DNA of 64,000 nucleotides from Stercorarius parasiticus (taxonomy: Eukaryota > Chordata > Aves > Charadriiformes > Stercorariidae), in assembly GCA_013396915.1 (NCBI GenBank), contig VWZL01001362.1:874610-938609 (forward strand), given 5' to 3'. The notes under the pieces are model-generated. The model searched no databases. It was not told where the DNA came from and saw only the letters and a list, made by a program, of their open reading frames with translations. Made by a program: the position numbers and the translations under genes. The stretch's first letter is position 1. Every line of letters starts with the position of its first letter. Shown one piece after another: positions 1 to 12,800 of this stretch.

Positions 1-44
1 CCCCCCCGCTTTTCCTCCCCCGGCTTCGCTTGACAGGAGGGTGG

Positions 45-52
45 TCACGTGC
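45..52. promoter_or_regulatory. Canonical E-box (CACGTG) in the CpG island
   Basis: The hexamer CACGTG at 46-51 is preceded by T and G, giving GTCACGTG, the form preferred by USF and by MiT/TFE (TFEB-like) factors. It sits about 385 bases upstream of the start codon in the CpG island. Binding is inferred from the motif only. Confidence 0.45.
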
Positions 53-81
53 CGGCCGCAAAGCGCCTCTTTGCGACCTCA

Positions 82-174
82 ATGACAGGCAAAATGTGCG
101 ACAGGCGCTGTGGAGGCAGGGAGGGAGCGGCGTTGCCTCCTCCTCCTCCTCCGCCTCCCCGGGCCAGCAGCTGA
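82..174 (+). other. Upstream ORF candidate, 30 codons
   Basis: An ATG at 82-84 opens a 30-codon frame that closes at TGA 172-174; a second in-frame ATG is at 94-96. It is a uORF only if transcription starts upstream of 82, which is not known. The peptide is low-complexity (proline-rich from the CCT run) and gives no sign of a functional product. Confidence 0.3.
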
Positions 175-341
175 GGCAGCGCTGCCCGCTCCCGGCCCCG
201 GCCCGCTCCCGGCCCCCTGCCCGCCTCCCTCCTCCCCTCCTCGGTCCGCCGCTGCCGCCGCGCCCCGGTCGCCGCCGCGCCGCCAGGCGGGGGCAGCCCC
301 CGGGAGGCGCCGCGGGAGCCTGAGAGGAACCCGGCGCCTCG

Positions 342-353
342 ATGAGCTCCTGA
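342..353 (+). other. Minimal upstream ORF (3 codons plus stop)
   Basis: ATG at 342-344 is followed after two codons by TGA at 351-353. It lies 93 bases before the FAF1 start and in the same frame, so it cannot extend the protein. If the 5' UTR includes this stretch, it could modestly affect initiation at 435. Confidence 0.35.
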
Positions 354-434
354 GCTCCCACCCTGCCCCGTCCTCGCCGGCAGCAGCTCCAGGTGCGCGG
401 GGTCATAGCGGAGCCGGGGACGCAGCTGGCTGCA

Positions 435-479
435 ATGGCGTCCAACATGGACCGAGAAATGATATTGGCTGATTTCCAG
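435..479 (+). CDS. FAF1: FAF1 coding exon 1 (residues 1-15)
   Basis: This exon starts at the ATG with good Kozak context and encodes MASNMDREMILADFQ, the FAF1 N terminus. It ends in CAG before the donor GTAAAT at 480, phase 0. It forms the first helix of the UBA domain (about residues 1-57), which in FAF1 binds polyubiquitin. A further in-frame ATG codon at residue 5 could serve as an alternative start, but the first matches the known protein. The exon closes the CpG island. Confidence 0.97.
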
Positions 480-1980
480 GTAAATTTCAAGCCGCCGCCA
501 CACAAACCGTGGCCTCGCTCGCTGCTTTTCTCTTTCTTCTCGTTGCTGTGCTGCTTGTTCTTTGTGGTAAGGTCCAGGGCGGTGGGTGTGAAGCCCACTC
601 TCCAGAGCCTCTGCTCGCTCTTTCTTTCTTTCTTTTTTTGTTTTGGTCAGAAATGGGGAACATGTGTTCTCTTCTCTCAAGGTGCGTGAACAAAATGTCT
701 TCTTTAACTTAGAGAGTTTCAGTCTTTAATAATAAAAAAAAGCTTTTTCGTCCACTTTGCTGCTTCCAGCTCTCTACAACCGCCCAGGCCCTGGGACAGC
801 TGTGTGCCAGCTCACTTGGAAGAGGCAAATGCCCAAACTCATCACTCCTAATGATTTGTCACAGTGTTTGTAATGAATCACTTACTGGTACTACAGATTA
901 ACGCTGAACAGAGGTGTTTGCATTATAATATCAACACTAACTTCATGGTTGCCTCAGCCTATGACTGTTGTAATGACGGCAAAACTCTTCCCACCCCATT
1001 CCAAACAACAACATGTTTGCGTAGAAAGGAAGAATATGCCCTTAAAAGTTGTTTGTTACCTTCCCTTCTCCCTACAAAAGGGTTATAATTTAACTTCAAA
1101 CTTTTAAATCTTATTGCCAGAATAAAGTCTTTCTCTAAATAAAGGTAATGTGTTCAGGAGCCTGGTTAATCTATTCTGTATATTGCTTCTTAATATTGCT
1201 TGTTTTTATATTGTTTTTCTAAGAACAAGTAAACAAGTGGAAGATACCTGCATTTGAAATAGTGGAGAGAGCCAAAAGCAGCTTGGAAGGGTATCAGATT
1301 GTATTTGAAGATATCTTTTTAATGTTTGCTTTCAATCGATGTGTTTTTTTAAGCTTTGTCCATTTTCAGTGATTGTTCTTATATAGATAGGCTCCTGGAC
1401 ATTCTTGGAATTGAGTTGTGAAACTGCTGTCTATATGTTCAACTTCTTAAAAGATTGTTTCTCAGCTGTTAGCAGTGAAAATATTTAATTTCATTTAAAA
1501 AAAGTAGTTCATTCACTCTGTGTATGCGTTTAACAAGAATGTTTCCTTGGAATTACAGGTAGGGTGACTGCACTGTTCATTATGTAATTCCTCTTTTGCA
1601 CAAGGTTTACGATATCTCACTGACGTAACACGCGGAGTTCCCAGTTGATAACAGGGAAATTTTTTCCCTTTCTGTACCTGAGTATCATACACGCGTATTT
1701 ATTAAAATGTTTAACAAATGTTTCTATAATGAACCTTTATTTTGTTGTGCTTGGAGATACTTTTGTGTGTGTAAGGAGCGATGTCTTAATTTTAAGGCTG
1801 GAGTTTCATAAAGGAGTTCTTCCAGTAACAATACGCTGTGTAAAAGGAAACTGGGACCCAGTTCTGCACTCATACTAGTGGGAGATAGACTGTTACGGAA
1901 TCCTACGTTATTAGCTGAAACAGGTTCACATTCAGGAATCCCAGGTGATGATTAAGTTAGTGGCTGGTGAATGTAAATTG

Positions 1981-1997
1981 TTTTTTTTTTTTTTTTT
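1981..1997. repeat. Poly-T tract (T17)
   Basis: Seventeen consecutive T in intron 1 without a recognisable retroelement body beside it. Simple repeat. Confidence 0.9.
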
Positions 1998-4900
1998 AAA
2001 TGGAGTTTTCAGTCCACTTTCCAGGTTTTTAGGGTCAATGCTATTTCGCAGTTCTCCAATATTTTTCTTCTTGGGTTTTGAAACCACTTAATAAAGGGAT
2101 AAGAGCAACTGCAGTGTTTGGTACCATGAAGACAAGTAAGTATTATTGCAAACTTGCAGATGGGTGGTGGAGTCACAGAAACCAGTTGTGGATCAAGGAT
2201 GACACCATGTCTGAACCTAGGCAATATTTTATCATGTAACAATGCTTATTTAAAAAAAACAAAGCAACAAACCGTTTCCTCTTGTATTTCAGCAGACAAC
2301 TTTGTTTCATCTTTTTTTCTATTTTTTTTTTAAATAATCTTAAACTTCTACCTGATTCTAAAACACTGAACAGTCAATTGTCATGCTGTTAAAGCTTCAG
2401 ATTAGTAAAGGAAAAGATCAGTCATCATTAGGCCTTGTATCTTTAGGCTGTTACAAAATAGTAAAGGATTTGGGGCATTTTAAATACATGATGGAATTTA
2501 CAACTCACTCACTAAGAATTTGAAATGGAAAATAAAACATTACGTGCAAAGTAATTCTGCGTGATTTTCCCTTCTGTATTTTCTGTACCTTTTAATAAAT
2601 GAATATGTTTCTCAGAGTTCTGCTGCCATCTTCTATATGTGTGTGAGGTATCTTGTTGAAGAATGTGGTGCACACTGGAAATCTTAAAAGAAATTCTTTG
2701 TAGTTTTGTTCAGTTAATCTTTGCTGAATTATATTGGGAGGGAAACGTTCATTGCCATTTCACACTCGCCTTTCCCAACTTACTGTTAAGAGAGGTAGAG
2801 CGGTGGTCTTTGAACTTTTAAAGCTTGAAAGGGTTTTTCCCCCACGTAAGAAATTTTTCAGTGGAGTCATAATTATACTGATGCTTGGTGCCTTTGTGAA
2901 GCTTTCATGGACTTACTTTGTATCTCTCAAAGCCATTAGGGATTCTGCCATTGATTTGAACTAGGGCAGGATCTTGTATTGCATTTGGTTTTTCTTTTTA
3001 GCTCTGATTGTGGTAATAGGTTACTTCTGCATTCTGAGGTACTAAAGAGAAATACTTAAAAAAATATTTTGTATATATAATATGTATACATACAAACATT
3101 GAATAATTTTACAAAATATTTTAACTATAGAGTAAAACAGAGTAAGTGGTCTACCAAAATATTTTTTCTTAATGTCTCAAAACAATTTAAGCCTGTTCTG
3201 TGTGGTTTTTAATTATTTTCTTTCCCTCTCCTTTTTTTAATGAGGTTACTGTATGCTACAGAGGGAGTACAAAGTACGTATTCATGCATGTGGGCTGTAT
3301 AAGCAACCTGTCTAACTTTTCCTTCTTAGGTCCTCACTTAGGAAAGATTATGCAGAAGCTTAGCTTTATACATGAGTAGTCTGATTGTTTTCAGTGGAAG
3401 TAGCTAAAGTGGTGGAGTGGAGCGCACAAACAAGTTTTAGCTGTTTTACTAATGCAATTCAGAATTTCTCCACAATGTGTCATTGGCATATAGGAAAAAC
3501 TCCACAGGAAAAAAACTCCCAACAACTTGTGTTTGTAGCATCAATTCTTTAAAAAGGTAACTGCATGTCAATTGCTAAAAAGAGTGATGCTGCAACATAC
3601 CTCACTTACTGGGGGAAATAAGGGCGTATAATTTCTACCAATTTTTGTTAACATCTCTGTTCTTTGGTTTGTTGTGTTTAACTGCAAAATGTTCTTCCAT
3701 CTCCAGGGGGATACCCAGGTACTCACGTGATACAATATATTAATGATTATGACATATGTTCAGTCTGGGGTTTGAAGAGAATTGCTCTCACAGTGTATTG
3801 GTCCACTTTTCATTATAAAGAAAATAGATTTTTTTTTTTTTCTTTTTAAATTGCAAGCTTTAGTTGCACTGAACTTAGTTAAATTGGCATAGTTAAACTG
3901 TTCAGGAATGAAAAACAATCTTTGAGTAGTGGCAGGAGTGTCAGACGTCGACATTTTTGTGTGCTAGCACCTTTACTTTTGTTTTTACAGCTTCGGTTAG
4001 GGTGGAGACGAGAATTAGCAAGAAGATCTTTTTGTCATTATAATTTATATCCACCTGTAGGACCACTTTATTCGTGCTATGTGATCATCCTCGCAACAAT
4101 TCTAAATGTAGAGGGGGGCTAAGGATTGGAGTATTGTGGGAGTTGCCAGCCCCTGGGTGGCCACATATTACAAGAATATCTGGCACATGGAGCTTCAGAA
4201 GGAAAATTTTCATAGAACTCACATTTTTCATTGACCAAACAAATAAGTAGTTCAAGATTTGGTCTGGGTGGGAAGGCTTCGGAGCGGAATGGCAAAACTC
4301 AAAAATCCTTGCTTTCATCGAAACAACAGATATCTAATAGTTTTCTTCTTCCTTCTCTCTTCCATCCAGGTTCATTGTGAAACAAAGTTATGTGAGGTTT
4401 TTTTCTTTGTACAATTTTTTTTTTTAGCTGAATGATAGACTGCTTTGGTATGATTCACACACATGTATATAAAAATATCTTTTTTTCAAACTTCACCTGT
4501 GTCAATCTTTTTCATAAAAACAGAGGTTTGTGGGAGGAGCAAGGGGGAATTGGGAAGGAGGAACCTCATTGCCATCAGTTACAGAGAGGTGAGAAAGCAT
4601 GCTAGATAATAATATTTGAAGTTATAAAATTGACTGTGACCTTGATACATCAGCTTATTATTTCTTTATTTTTTAAACTACTCGTTTCCTTCTGGAATGG
4701 CTAAAATTAAAGGAACACAGTGCTGTTAAATAACTGACAAGAAGTATTTTAAAAGTGGTGGTTTTTTTTTTTTCGCTAGTTATGAAAAACATCTGTCTGC
4801 TTCAGCTCTGTACAAGATTATCTCTGTTATGCACACTATTTTCACTGTCTCACAGTATGTGCAGAATTTACAGGTGTATTAATTTTTTGGGGGGCTGCTA

Positions 4901-7900
4901 AGGGAGCTTTGCTTTCTTCTGTGTATGTCGGCATGCTGACTCAGGTTTTCTGTCAGTTTTAAGTTATTGCCAGTATGAAAATTTGATGGGTGAAGAAGGT
5001 AGGCAGATACAGGAATAGCTTCGAGTCAGTACCCTTGATTCTTGCCCTGGACTGTGACTTATGCTGGGGGCTGGAAAGAGTGTTTCATCCATTTTCTGTA
5101 AGTGTAAACCATCCGCTAAGGGGTTTTGAACAAATAGCAAAGTTGATACCCTTAACACTGAATTTTGAAAGAAATGGTATTATTTTGTCATTAAGGCATT
5201 GGAGCAGGAAGGACTGATCATTTCTATGTAGACTTTCTGTGAAGCGTTTGGGGATTCACTCGGAGCACAGGCCCTCAGCAAAAGATAGGTGCTGAAGAAA
5301 CTTCCAATCAAAGTTTACATCTTTGGAAAGTGCTCTCTAACTTAAGTTTAAAGTTCTTGGAGGCCTACATTTTCATCAGAAAGTCTTGCTAGGCACCTAA
5401 ATGTCTGTGTTTATATGTATTGAGATGTGTCTGAGCTTAAAACCTCAGTCTTGCTCTTTCCAAACCATTCTTTTGTGTGGCCTCTCTGTAGGATATAATG
5501 CAGTGGGTGCTCCCAGAGCACGCCAGCTGGACTGAGCTCTGCAGCTCTCTCCACAGGAGTTGGAAGGAAATCCAGTACTCTGTAGATTAGAAATTAGGGT
5601 TTGGGAGAGACAGCTTTGTTTATTCATCCCCTCATACTGGGTATCTTCAGGTAAAAGCGGACTCTGCTAAGTTTCTAATAGTTAGGCACCAAGATACTCA
5701 GCACTGCTTCACCTGACCTTTTATGTGGATATAGGTTACTCTATCCTTAGCTAAATTTTGAAATAGTTAACAGGGCTGTTTTTCCGTGTAATAGAAGAGG
5801 ACCTTACTACACCATAGAATGTTAAAGTGTATACCTATGAGGCCTCTTAATTTACATTTTGATTAGAATTCCTTTTAATCCTTGTTGCTTTTTATCACGT
5901 CTTATAATTTTGTGCATTAAACAGTCAGTAACAACATTGGAACTGGTAGCTGGACCTCTTGCTTTGCAACACAATTGGTTTTGTTTGCTGTAAATGGCCT
6001 TGGGGGCAAGAGACATGATAAAAGCGTACTGCATGCTTAGTGTGTTTTAGTTTGGTTATTTTGATTGTCATTGTCTGCTAACCAGACCATTGCTTATATT
6101 AAGTGTGTTTCTGAAGAATCAACAGTTTAATTTCTTTAGAAACTTTTAGACTCAGCTGTAATCCGAAAGCTCACGTTCATTAGAACAAAGCTAGTTTGAT
6201 TTACTAGTCACCTTTCTGGTCTTTAAACTGAAGATGAAGTGGATTCCAGAGTCACAAATAAGAAACTGGAGATAGTGATGTCCGTTTAGCAACCTGATAA
6301 CTTGGATATTTCCACTGATCAAGGAAAAGCCAGCTAATTTCTCGTATATGACAGATAGTTAACTAGAAATACTGTCTGACATCTATAGAGGAGAAACAAG
6401 ATCCTATGATTTGTGTGCATTACAGCCCTGCTGTAAGAACCTAAATAATTTACCACTGGAGCACAGATTCATCTTCAGAAAGAGGTTTATGCTGTTTTTT
6501 TCATTCAGTTACCTTGGAAAGACTCTTCACATCATAGCAATCGTGTCACTGTTTCTGTCAGCCCATTCATATAGGTATTAGGGTTAGTAGGTCACTGAAA
6601 CAGATTGAGAGGTGGTAGCAGTAGGATCCTTTTTCAAATGCCATGACAACTAATACTAATTATAATATTGAAATTATTAATTATATGTACTCCCAGAGGC
6701 TAGGAAGGTGCTTTCATTGAAAGGTAATGTGAAAGTTATTTGGCACGCTGAAAATAAAACGCGGCTAATATTTCTTGTTAAGCAAAGATCATTTGTAGTA
6801 AACATACTTACTGAGTTCATATTTTTGTGTGGAAGGAGAGGATGAGGATTTGCGTGAGTTGCTACATGTCTTAAGGGGTCCTGAGACATTCTGATCTTAA
6901 GAATATTGCATTGGTGCTGCAAAGTCTGAGAGGGTAGAATTTCCCCCTCTATTTGGGCAGTTCTCATGGTTCAATTATCATTGCGAGCCTAGTTTTCATG
7001 CATTTCACCACTTGAAGCAAGAGTTAATAGCTTATTAAAGGCATATCTTTGATATAATTTCATATTTTTCTAGTCAGTGGATAAGTTTGTGCATTTGTGG
7101 GGCAGCCATTAGATGAGTCCTTTCCCTTAACTACTGTAAGGACTAAAAAACCTGGGGAAGTACCTAATATTTAACTCGTTCCTCATCATTTGGATGAAAG
7201 GAAATGACATGCTTGCTGGCTGGCTTGATACCTACTAATTACACCCATTTTTTAAAGTTGACTAGAGAATGTGCAATTGTAAAAACAAACTGCTCAAAGA
7301 GGAAACCAAAGCCCTAATATATGCATTACATGTTGTTTGGTCTATCAAACTAGTCATCTACTGGTCCTCTATGTCTAACTGGTTGAGCAGGTCTTTGTTC
7401 TGCGGGAGTAGTTACGCTTTCAAAAGATAATTCATTAAAGCTGAAGTTCTTAAGAGATGTTTTGAAACTAGAACATAGTACGTTAGCCCTTGAGTTATTT
7501 TATATAGGTTTCATATTTTTACCTATTGCAGGAAACAATTTGTAAAGACAAGAACTCTGAAACTGAGTCACCTCTATTATTTTTTTTTTTAAAGGTCAGG
7601 TTGTTTGTGTGAGCAAATATCAAAGGTGCCATATCAACTCAGATCGAAGACCCAGCTGGCCTAATGTCTCATCTGCAGCAGTGACTGGTCCTTAGGAAAG
7701 AGCCGAAAGAAACAGAATTTGAATGGATTTGCCTCATCCTAATTTCTGGAAGTCAGCACTTTAAGAGCTTGACAATGGGGTTTGTTACAAGACTTCTGGA
7801 AAAAAAACTGTGTCAGCTTGAGTTAGTCTTGCATTTTTCTGAGACATCTGAGTAGTTTTGTGATGTGTGAGTTTGCTCTACAGAAGCTGTGTTCACTTTT

Positions 7901-9109
7901 CCTCAGTATGTCATATACATTCATGTATAAACTAATACTATTTTATATACTTTATTGGAATTTATGCTATTTCTTATGGTACAGAAGTTGAATTTGTCTG
8001 AAGTGTAGAAATCTTAACCTCTTCTGGTTTTCACCCCAATAAAATTCACAAAAAAGCTAATGTCAGCACTGTGGGAATGTGAGATTGATTTAACCTTTAA
8101 TTAAGGTTGATTTAACGAGCAGTCTGTGTAATAATAATAATAAAAAAAGTTAATATTTAAGTTCCTTTAAAATTTTGGGGACTATTGTCTGGACCTGGTG
8201 ACTTGTTCTCTATGGCTCTGCTGACGATTTAGGATGAGAGAGTTCTCTGTAAAGAGCAGCTTTGTTACAAGGATGGTCCCCAAGTTCCTCTGTAGTGAAT
8301 ACGAGTGCACAGAATTCATTTAGCTTTTGTGATACACCCTTAACCTTCTTTGAATACTTCTTTAGTATCTTCCTCCTTTGGTCCCACTGACTCACTGGCA
8401 GGCTTCCTTGTCCTGATGCTTTTAAAAGCTTATATAATTTTTATGTCTTTAGAGAAATTTTTTTATTTTTTTGCAGTCTTTGTTGACCTGCATTATGGTA
8501 TGACCTGTGCTTTGCTGGGGTTTGAGTGTTCTTCTGTTTGCCTGTTTTGGATACTGTTTCTCGGTTTTGGAGAAAATGTCCATTCCTTGTGGTCCTGTTA
8601 TTTATTTAAAAAATACCAATGTTTGTGGAACATTGAGTAAAATACTTTTTGTATGGATTAGTACTCTTCCTTTGTGCGCTTATCTAGAAAGTGGCTTTTA
8701 TTTATTCTTTAGTTGTTTTTAGGGTTCTACTGCTCTTGGGCCAATGAGGAGAAAGGACATGACTGCAAATATCCAGTGAGGAAGGTTTTTGTCTGACCCC
8801 TGCAGTTCTTTTCTGTTTACCATCAGTTTTTCTTCTTATGTGTTAATGTATAAGATACTGTAAGAGCAAAATGACTGTGATTCAGGAAATCTTGAGGTTT
8901 TCACATTCACTGAGATACTTTTAAGTATTAAACAAGAACAGAAACTTTGGGATAATTCTAACTAAAGCTTTTTGTAGCTTGTTGGCTGTCTTCAGTCCTC
9001 AGGAAAGACAAATGGGTTTAGTAGTCCAGAGTATTAATTAATGGCTTCTAACTTTTGTTTTGGTTTGGTTTTTAATTCAGTTTGAGCACTGTTCTTTGTA
9101 TGTAGTGCA

Positions 9110-9200
9110 TGTGGCTTAAACACTAGAGTGTTAGCATGGGGCTTGGGAAACTAGAGTTCATGTCTTGGCTCAGCTCATGGGCTGAGGATGTGCCTTCATG
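9110..9200 (-). repeat. MIR-like SINE remnant (weak)
   Basis: The stretch around GGGAAACTAGAGTTCATG and the following GGCTCAGC resembles the reverse complement of the MIR 3' half (the part that reads as a validly tailed tRNA-SINE core). Divergence is high and the edges are guessed; it may be unrelated intron. Confidence 0.3.
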
Positions 9201-9470
9201 GTCTTCTGGAAGCAGAACTTGCTCCAGAGTCTTGAGAGTGTTCAAAGTCTGCTGGAAACCATTTGGAAGTGGTTAGCGTGGTGCCAAGTTAGCTAGTTCT
9301 GCTAAGAAGTGGTTAGAGCTTCATGCTACCAGTTTAGACTTTGTACCCTGCTTGCTTTGTTCGGAAGGCTTGCAGTCATCTCAGAGCATGGGCAAAGTTC
9401 ACTCTTTTCTGCTTGGTAACTAACAGGTAGAAATGTCTTCTGTGACCTTCAGAAATAACTTCTTTTTTCT

Positions 9471-9501
9471 TTTTTTTTTTTTTTTTAAATCCCCCCCCCC
9501 C
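9471..9501. repeat. Poly-T/poly-C homopolymer tract
   Basis: T16 (9471-9486), AAAT, then C11 (9491-9501). On the minus strand this is G11 followed by an A-rich tract. Homopolymers of this kind are prone to length error in sequencing and assembly. Confidence 0.9.
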
Positions 9502-10624
9502 GCTCCTGTGGAAAGGAACTAATGCTTTCTTATTTGAAGTTTTGCTTAAGATGGTGCTCAAACAATAGAGTGATGAAGTTTGTGAATAGTTGGGGGTGGG
9601 ATTTGAAATGTGTTGGGCAAAACATTAGCCTGGCATATTTGCCTAAACCCTTTCTCAATTTCTGATATTGGTAAGTGTGTTAGCTTGTTTGTTAAGCGAA
9701 CAGCTGGTGAATCTGCTTAATTTTTACCATATGGTCTTCTGAGTTATGTAAAAACAGAGAAGCATTCTTATCTCTTTATTTAGATGCTTGCAGTAGGTGA
9801 CCTTTCAGTTTGTGTCTCAGTCGATATGCCTGGATGTGTTTTTAAATGTTTGTCTGAAACAGAAAGAAGTAAAAGTTAATTTAATAACCACGGATGACTC
9901 ATAATAAGAACAGTCTCATTACATCAGTAGGGTTGTTGCAAGGTTAGAATGATAGGGGGTGCCACAGAGGGATGCCTATGCAGCTGGTGTTGCAGTCTGT
10001 GGAGGTGGTCCTGAGGTTGGTGGGACTCTGGGATGAGAAGAACCAAGGTACCAAAAAATCTCAGTTGTGAGTGTCCAAATGTGCTGAATCTCTTGATAGC
10101 CCAGAAGGGAATTACACATGGATCCTAAATCTGATATTACGGTACTAAAGCCTTTACTTGCTTGGCTGAGCGTATTGGTTAGTTAAACCAAAGTTATTAC
10201 CTGGTTTTGGGGAACAAGTGTTATGCTTTCTTTAGGTTGCTTTGAAGCAATTACCATTGCAACAGTGTATGTGTGAATTTTCAAGAAAATTTTCTCACTT
10301 ACTAATATGTCATAGGTGAATTAGTGTCCTAAAGCTCTCTGGGCTTGAGTAGACTTGTAGCAGAAAAAATGTGGAGCTGCCCTTGGCTGCTTTATAGACT
10401 TTAACTTGTTATCTTTGGTTATGAGCCTGTCTCCTCATGAGGGATGGGAAAAGGAAGTGAGATACTATGTTTCACTCTAGAAATAGGAAACTCGGGATTG
10501 GGTTGTTTAAAAATCCTACATTCAGAAACTTGATTTTTCTTAGGAATGCTTAGAAAGGGAATTGTATATTCTTCTAGTAGAAGCAGTAGCAAAATAGTGG
10601 GCTGCATTAGTATGCCGGGAGACT

Positions 10625-11105
10625 GAGGGAAGCCATTCTTCACCTCTACCTGGTACTGGTGAGACCACTACTACCAAGAGTACTGTGTCCTGTATTGATC
10701 CCTCCATTAACAAAGTGGAGCAAGTCCAGCGGAGGGCTGCCTAGGATGGGAGGAGGCTGGAGCATGTGTTTTGAAAAGTGAGGTTAAGGGAGCTGGTTTT
10801 GTGTAGCCTGGAAGAGAAGGCTAAGAGGGCATCTCCTTGCTTGTTCAACTATGTAGTGGGTGATAACAGAAAACATCAAATCAAATTTCTCTTGGAGTTG
10901 CACAGTCCAAGGATGAGAGGCAGTGGATACAGGTTACAGCAAGGGAAATTGTAATTAAATATAAGGAATTTTTTTTCCCCAGTGAAGCTGGTGGAGCGCT
11001 GGAACAAGCTGCCCAGAGAGGCTGTAGACTTTCTGTCTTTGGAGATATGCAAAACCTGGCGGGAAGCTGAAGTGTGCCTGTGAACTGATCTGCCTGGCTG
11101 TAATT
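10625..11105 (+). mobile_element. Old CR1 LINE fragment, 3' part of ORF2
   Basis: The + strand shows decayed CR1 reverse-transcriptase tail sequence. It contains a stretch reading like 'GTGETTT ... VEQVQRRAA' near 10655-10740, then the region GAGCGCTGGAACAAGCTGCC (from about 10994), followed by the 'GCCCAGAGAGGCTGTAGA' and 'TTGGAGATATGCAAAACCTGG' blocks typical of the CR1 3' end. Frames are interrupted by stops and indels. The 3' terminal octamer repeats are missing, so the element is truncated or decayed at both ends. It is clearly older than the copies in intron 2. Confidence 0.8.
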
Positions 11106-12279
11106 GAAGATGTGAATAAAACAGCAAAGTAAATTTGGTTATATTGGAGGCTAAGCGTGCAAGGAGATAAGCAATATCCTTTGCTATGTCTCAAATGCTA
11201 TTAAAAACAGCTCTGAGTCTTTTTTTTTTCGTTTTTAAGCTGCTGACCTGGAGAATTCAGCCATCCTTCTGAGCAGGTTAGTGGCCTGTACTTGAAAAGG
11301 GTTTTCCATGCTCCTGGTCTCTCTCATCTTTTGAATTGGGATAGTGAATTGATTTTAACAATATTTGTTCTTTGGCAGCATTTTTGATTTCTCTTTAAAA
11401 CCTCATATATCTTTATGGAATAGAGTTAACTCTAGTTGGATTGCTGTGTCGAGTGATAGAAATTTATTGGGTACTTTCAAAAGTAAGCATTTCCTAGGGT
11501 GTTGTCTGTGCACTTGCAGTGGATGGAGATATATTGATGCTGGCTTCCTGGGGTTTTGTAGAAGATCCCAAAGGGTGAAAACTTTTCTTCCTAGGTGATC
11601 TCACCTGTTGAGTCTTGTGGTGCCTTAACGTAGTTGTTTCTTTGGGCATTGTAGTTTTGTACAAATATTAAAAAGATGGACTGAGCTGCAGTTGCAACAA
11701 AATGCTGATGGCAGAAAGCTCTTTTTTTCGTCCAGCACAGGAGAGTCTTTATCAGCTGTTTCAATGTCTGAGGACTAGGCATCAGATTGAATCACAGTAG
11801 CTTAGTTTTATTCTGAGACAGATGGATGTGATATTAGCGAGAGGGGGAAAAAGCCTGTAGTTGACAACTGTTTGACTCTACCCTGGAGATCCGTTGTCTG
11901 AGTTTGTTGCTGTTCTGGGTACTTGGAGCTGTGGCTCCAATTTTGACCTTTTTGTTTTGTGGACTGAGCATAGTACCTGTATTTCCACCTGCTCTAAATT
12001 ACTGCAGGGGGCTGCAGCTGAGGATGTTAACTGCAAACTGCATGTGGAGATTAGTTAGGCACAAAGTGAGATTTTTTTAATTTTTTTTTTTTTCCCAGCT
12101 GGCTTTTACAGGAGAGAGTGGTGCATGGTGTAATTCATGGCTATCTGTCTCCCTGGTTCTAATGGGCCTGAACTCGTGCAAAATGTTCTAGGCTAAAGCC
12201 TAGTTTGGATTAGCCTAGAGGTGGTCCCTGTTTGCAGAAAATATAGCTACTGTTGGTAGTCAAAGGAAATAAAGAATGG

Positions 12280-12800
12280 TTCAACAAAAATGTCGAGAGA
12301 GGCAGGCTTCTAAGTCCTCTATATCCATCTGCTGGCTGTTAGGCTGAATGTCGTTCTTCTGGATACTTTTGACTGCTGCGTTCTGCCCTGGCGAGAAGGG
12401 GAATGGTGCCACAGGTGAGATAAATTCTGCCTTGCTGCCAAATACCATTTGCTCCCAGCTTCTGTGCAACAACTGCCACCCGCTCTCCATGGGGGCAACA
12501 GTAGCCTGACTCTGTCTGTGAGTCAGCAGCAGCTGTTTGTTGCTTTCCCAGCTTTTGCAGAAGTAACAGCCCGGCCCTCTGTGTGAGGGGCAGCAGTTGT
12601 CCCTGCCTGGGTCTCTGCAGCAGGTGCTGGAGGAGCATTTTCAACAGCAGCTGCCGCCAGATGGGGAGTCAGCTGCTTTCCTGGGATGCGGAGGTAGGCG
12701 AAAGCCTGTGCTGTTGAGTTGTGGGGGTCACAGAGGGTCCCAAAACCCAGATCCAGCTGTTACGGCTGCCAGGGATCAGACCACCCTGCAAGGGATTTAG
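12280..12800. other. GC-richer intronic patch with NF-E2/MAF-type motif
   Basis: This ~520-base stretch is visibly richer in G and C than its surroundings and has few stop codons on either strand, which explains the overlapping 60-100 codon frames seen there. It contains TGAGTCAGCA at 12519-12528, a match to the NF-E2/MARE half-site, and several CAGCAG/CAGCTG E-box-like words. It could be an intronic enhancer or an unrecognised old repeat. I see no protein homology. Confidence 0.35.

Larger units (their letters stand above)
1..480 (+). promoter_or_regulatory. FAF1: CpG-island promoter and 5' UTR of FAF1
   Basis: The first ~480 bases are strongly GC-rich and full of CpG, unlike the AT-rich remainder, and they end exactly at coding exon 1. 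No TATA box is evident, which is typical of a housekeeping CpG-island promoter. A CCT run at about 136-150 lies within it. The start codon at 435 has G at -3 and G at +4 (a good Kozak context), and its CAATGGCG surrounding resembles a YY1-type element. In mammals CDKN2C lies upstream of FAF1 in head-to-head orientation, so a shared or bidirectional promoter region is possible. That is inference from known synteny; nothing upstream of position 1 is visible. Confidence 0.85.

Noticed and set aside
30..472. Plus-strand frames of 97 and 120 codons in the leader
   Set aside because: They overlap the 5' UTR and the real start at 435 in other frames; low-complexity Ala/Pro/Arg composition.
45..680. 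Minus-strand frame of 211 codons across the CpG island
   Set aside because: It spans the GC-rich leader and exon 1, where stop codons are rare by composition. The product is Arg/Ala/Gly/Pro-rich low complexity with no recognisable domain.
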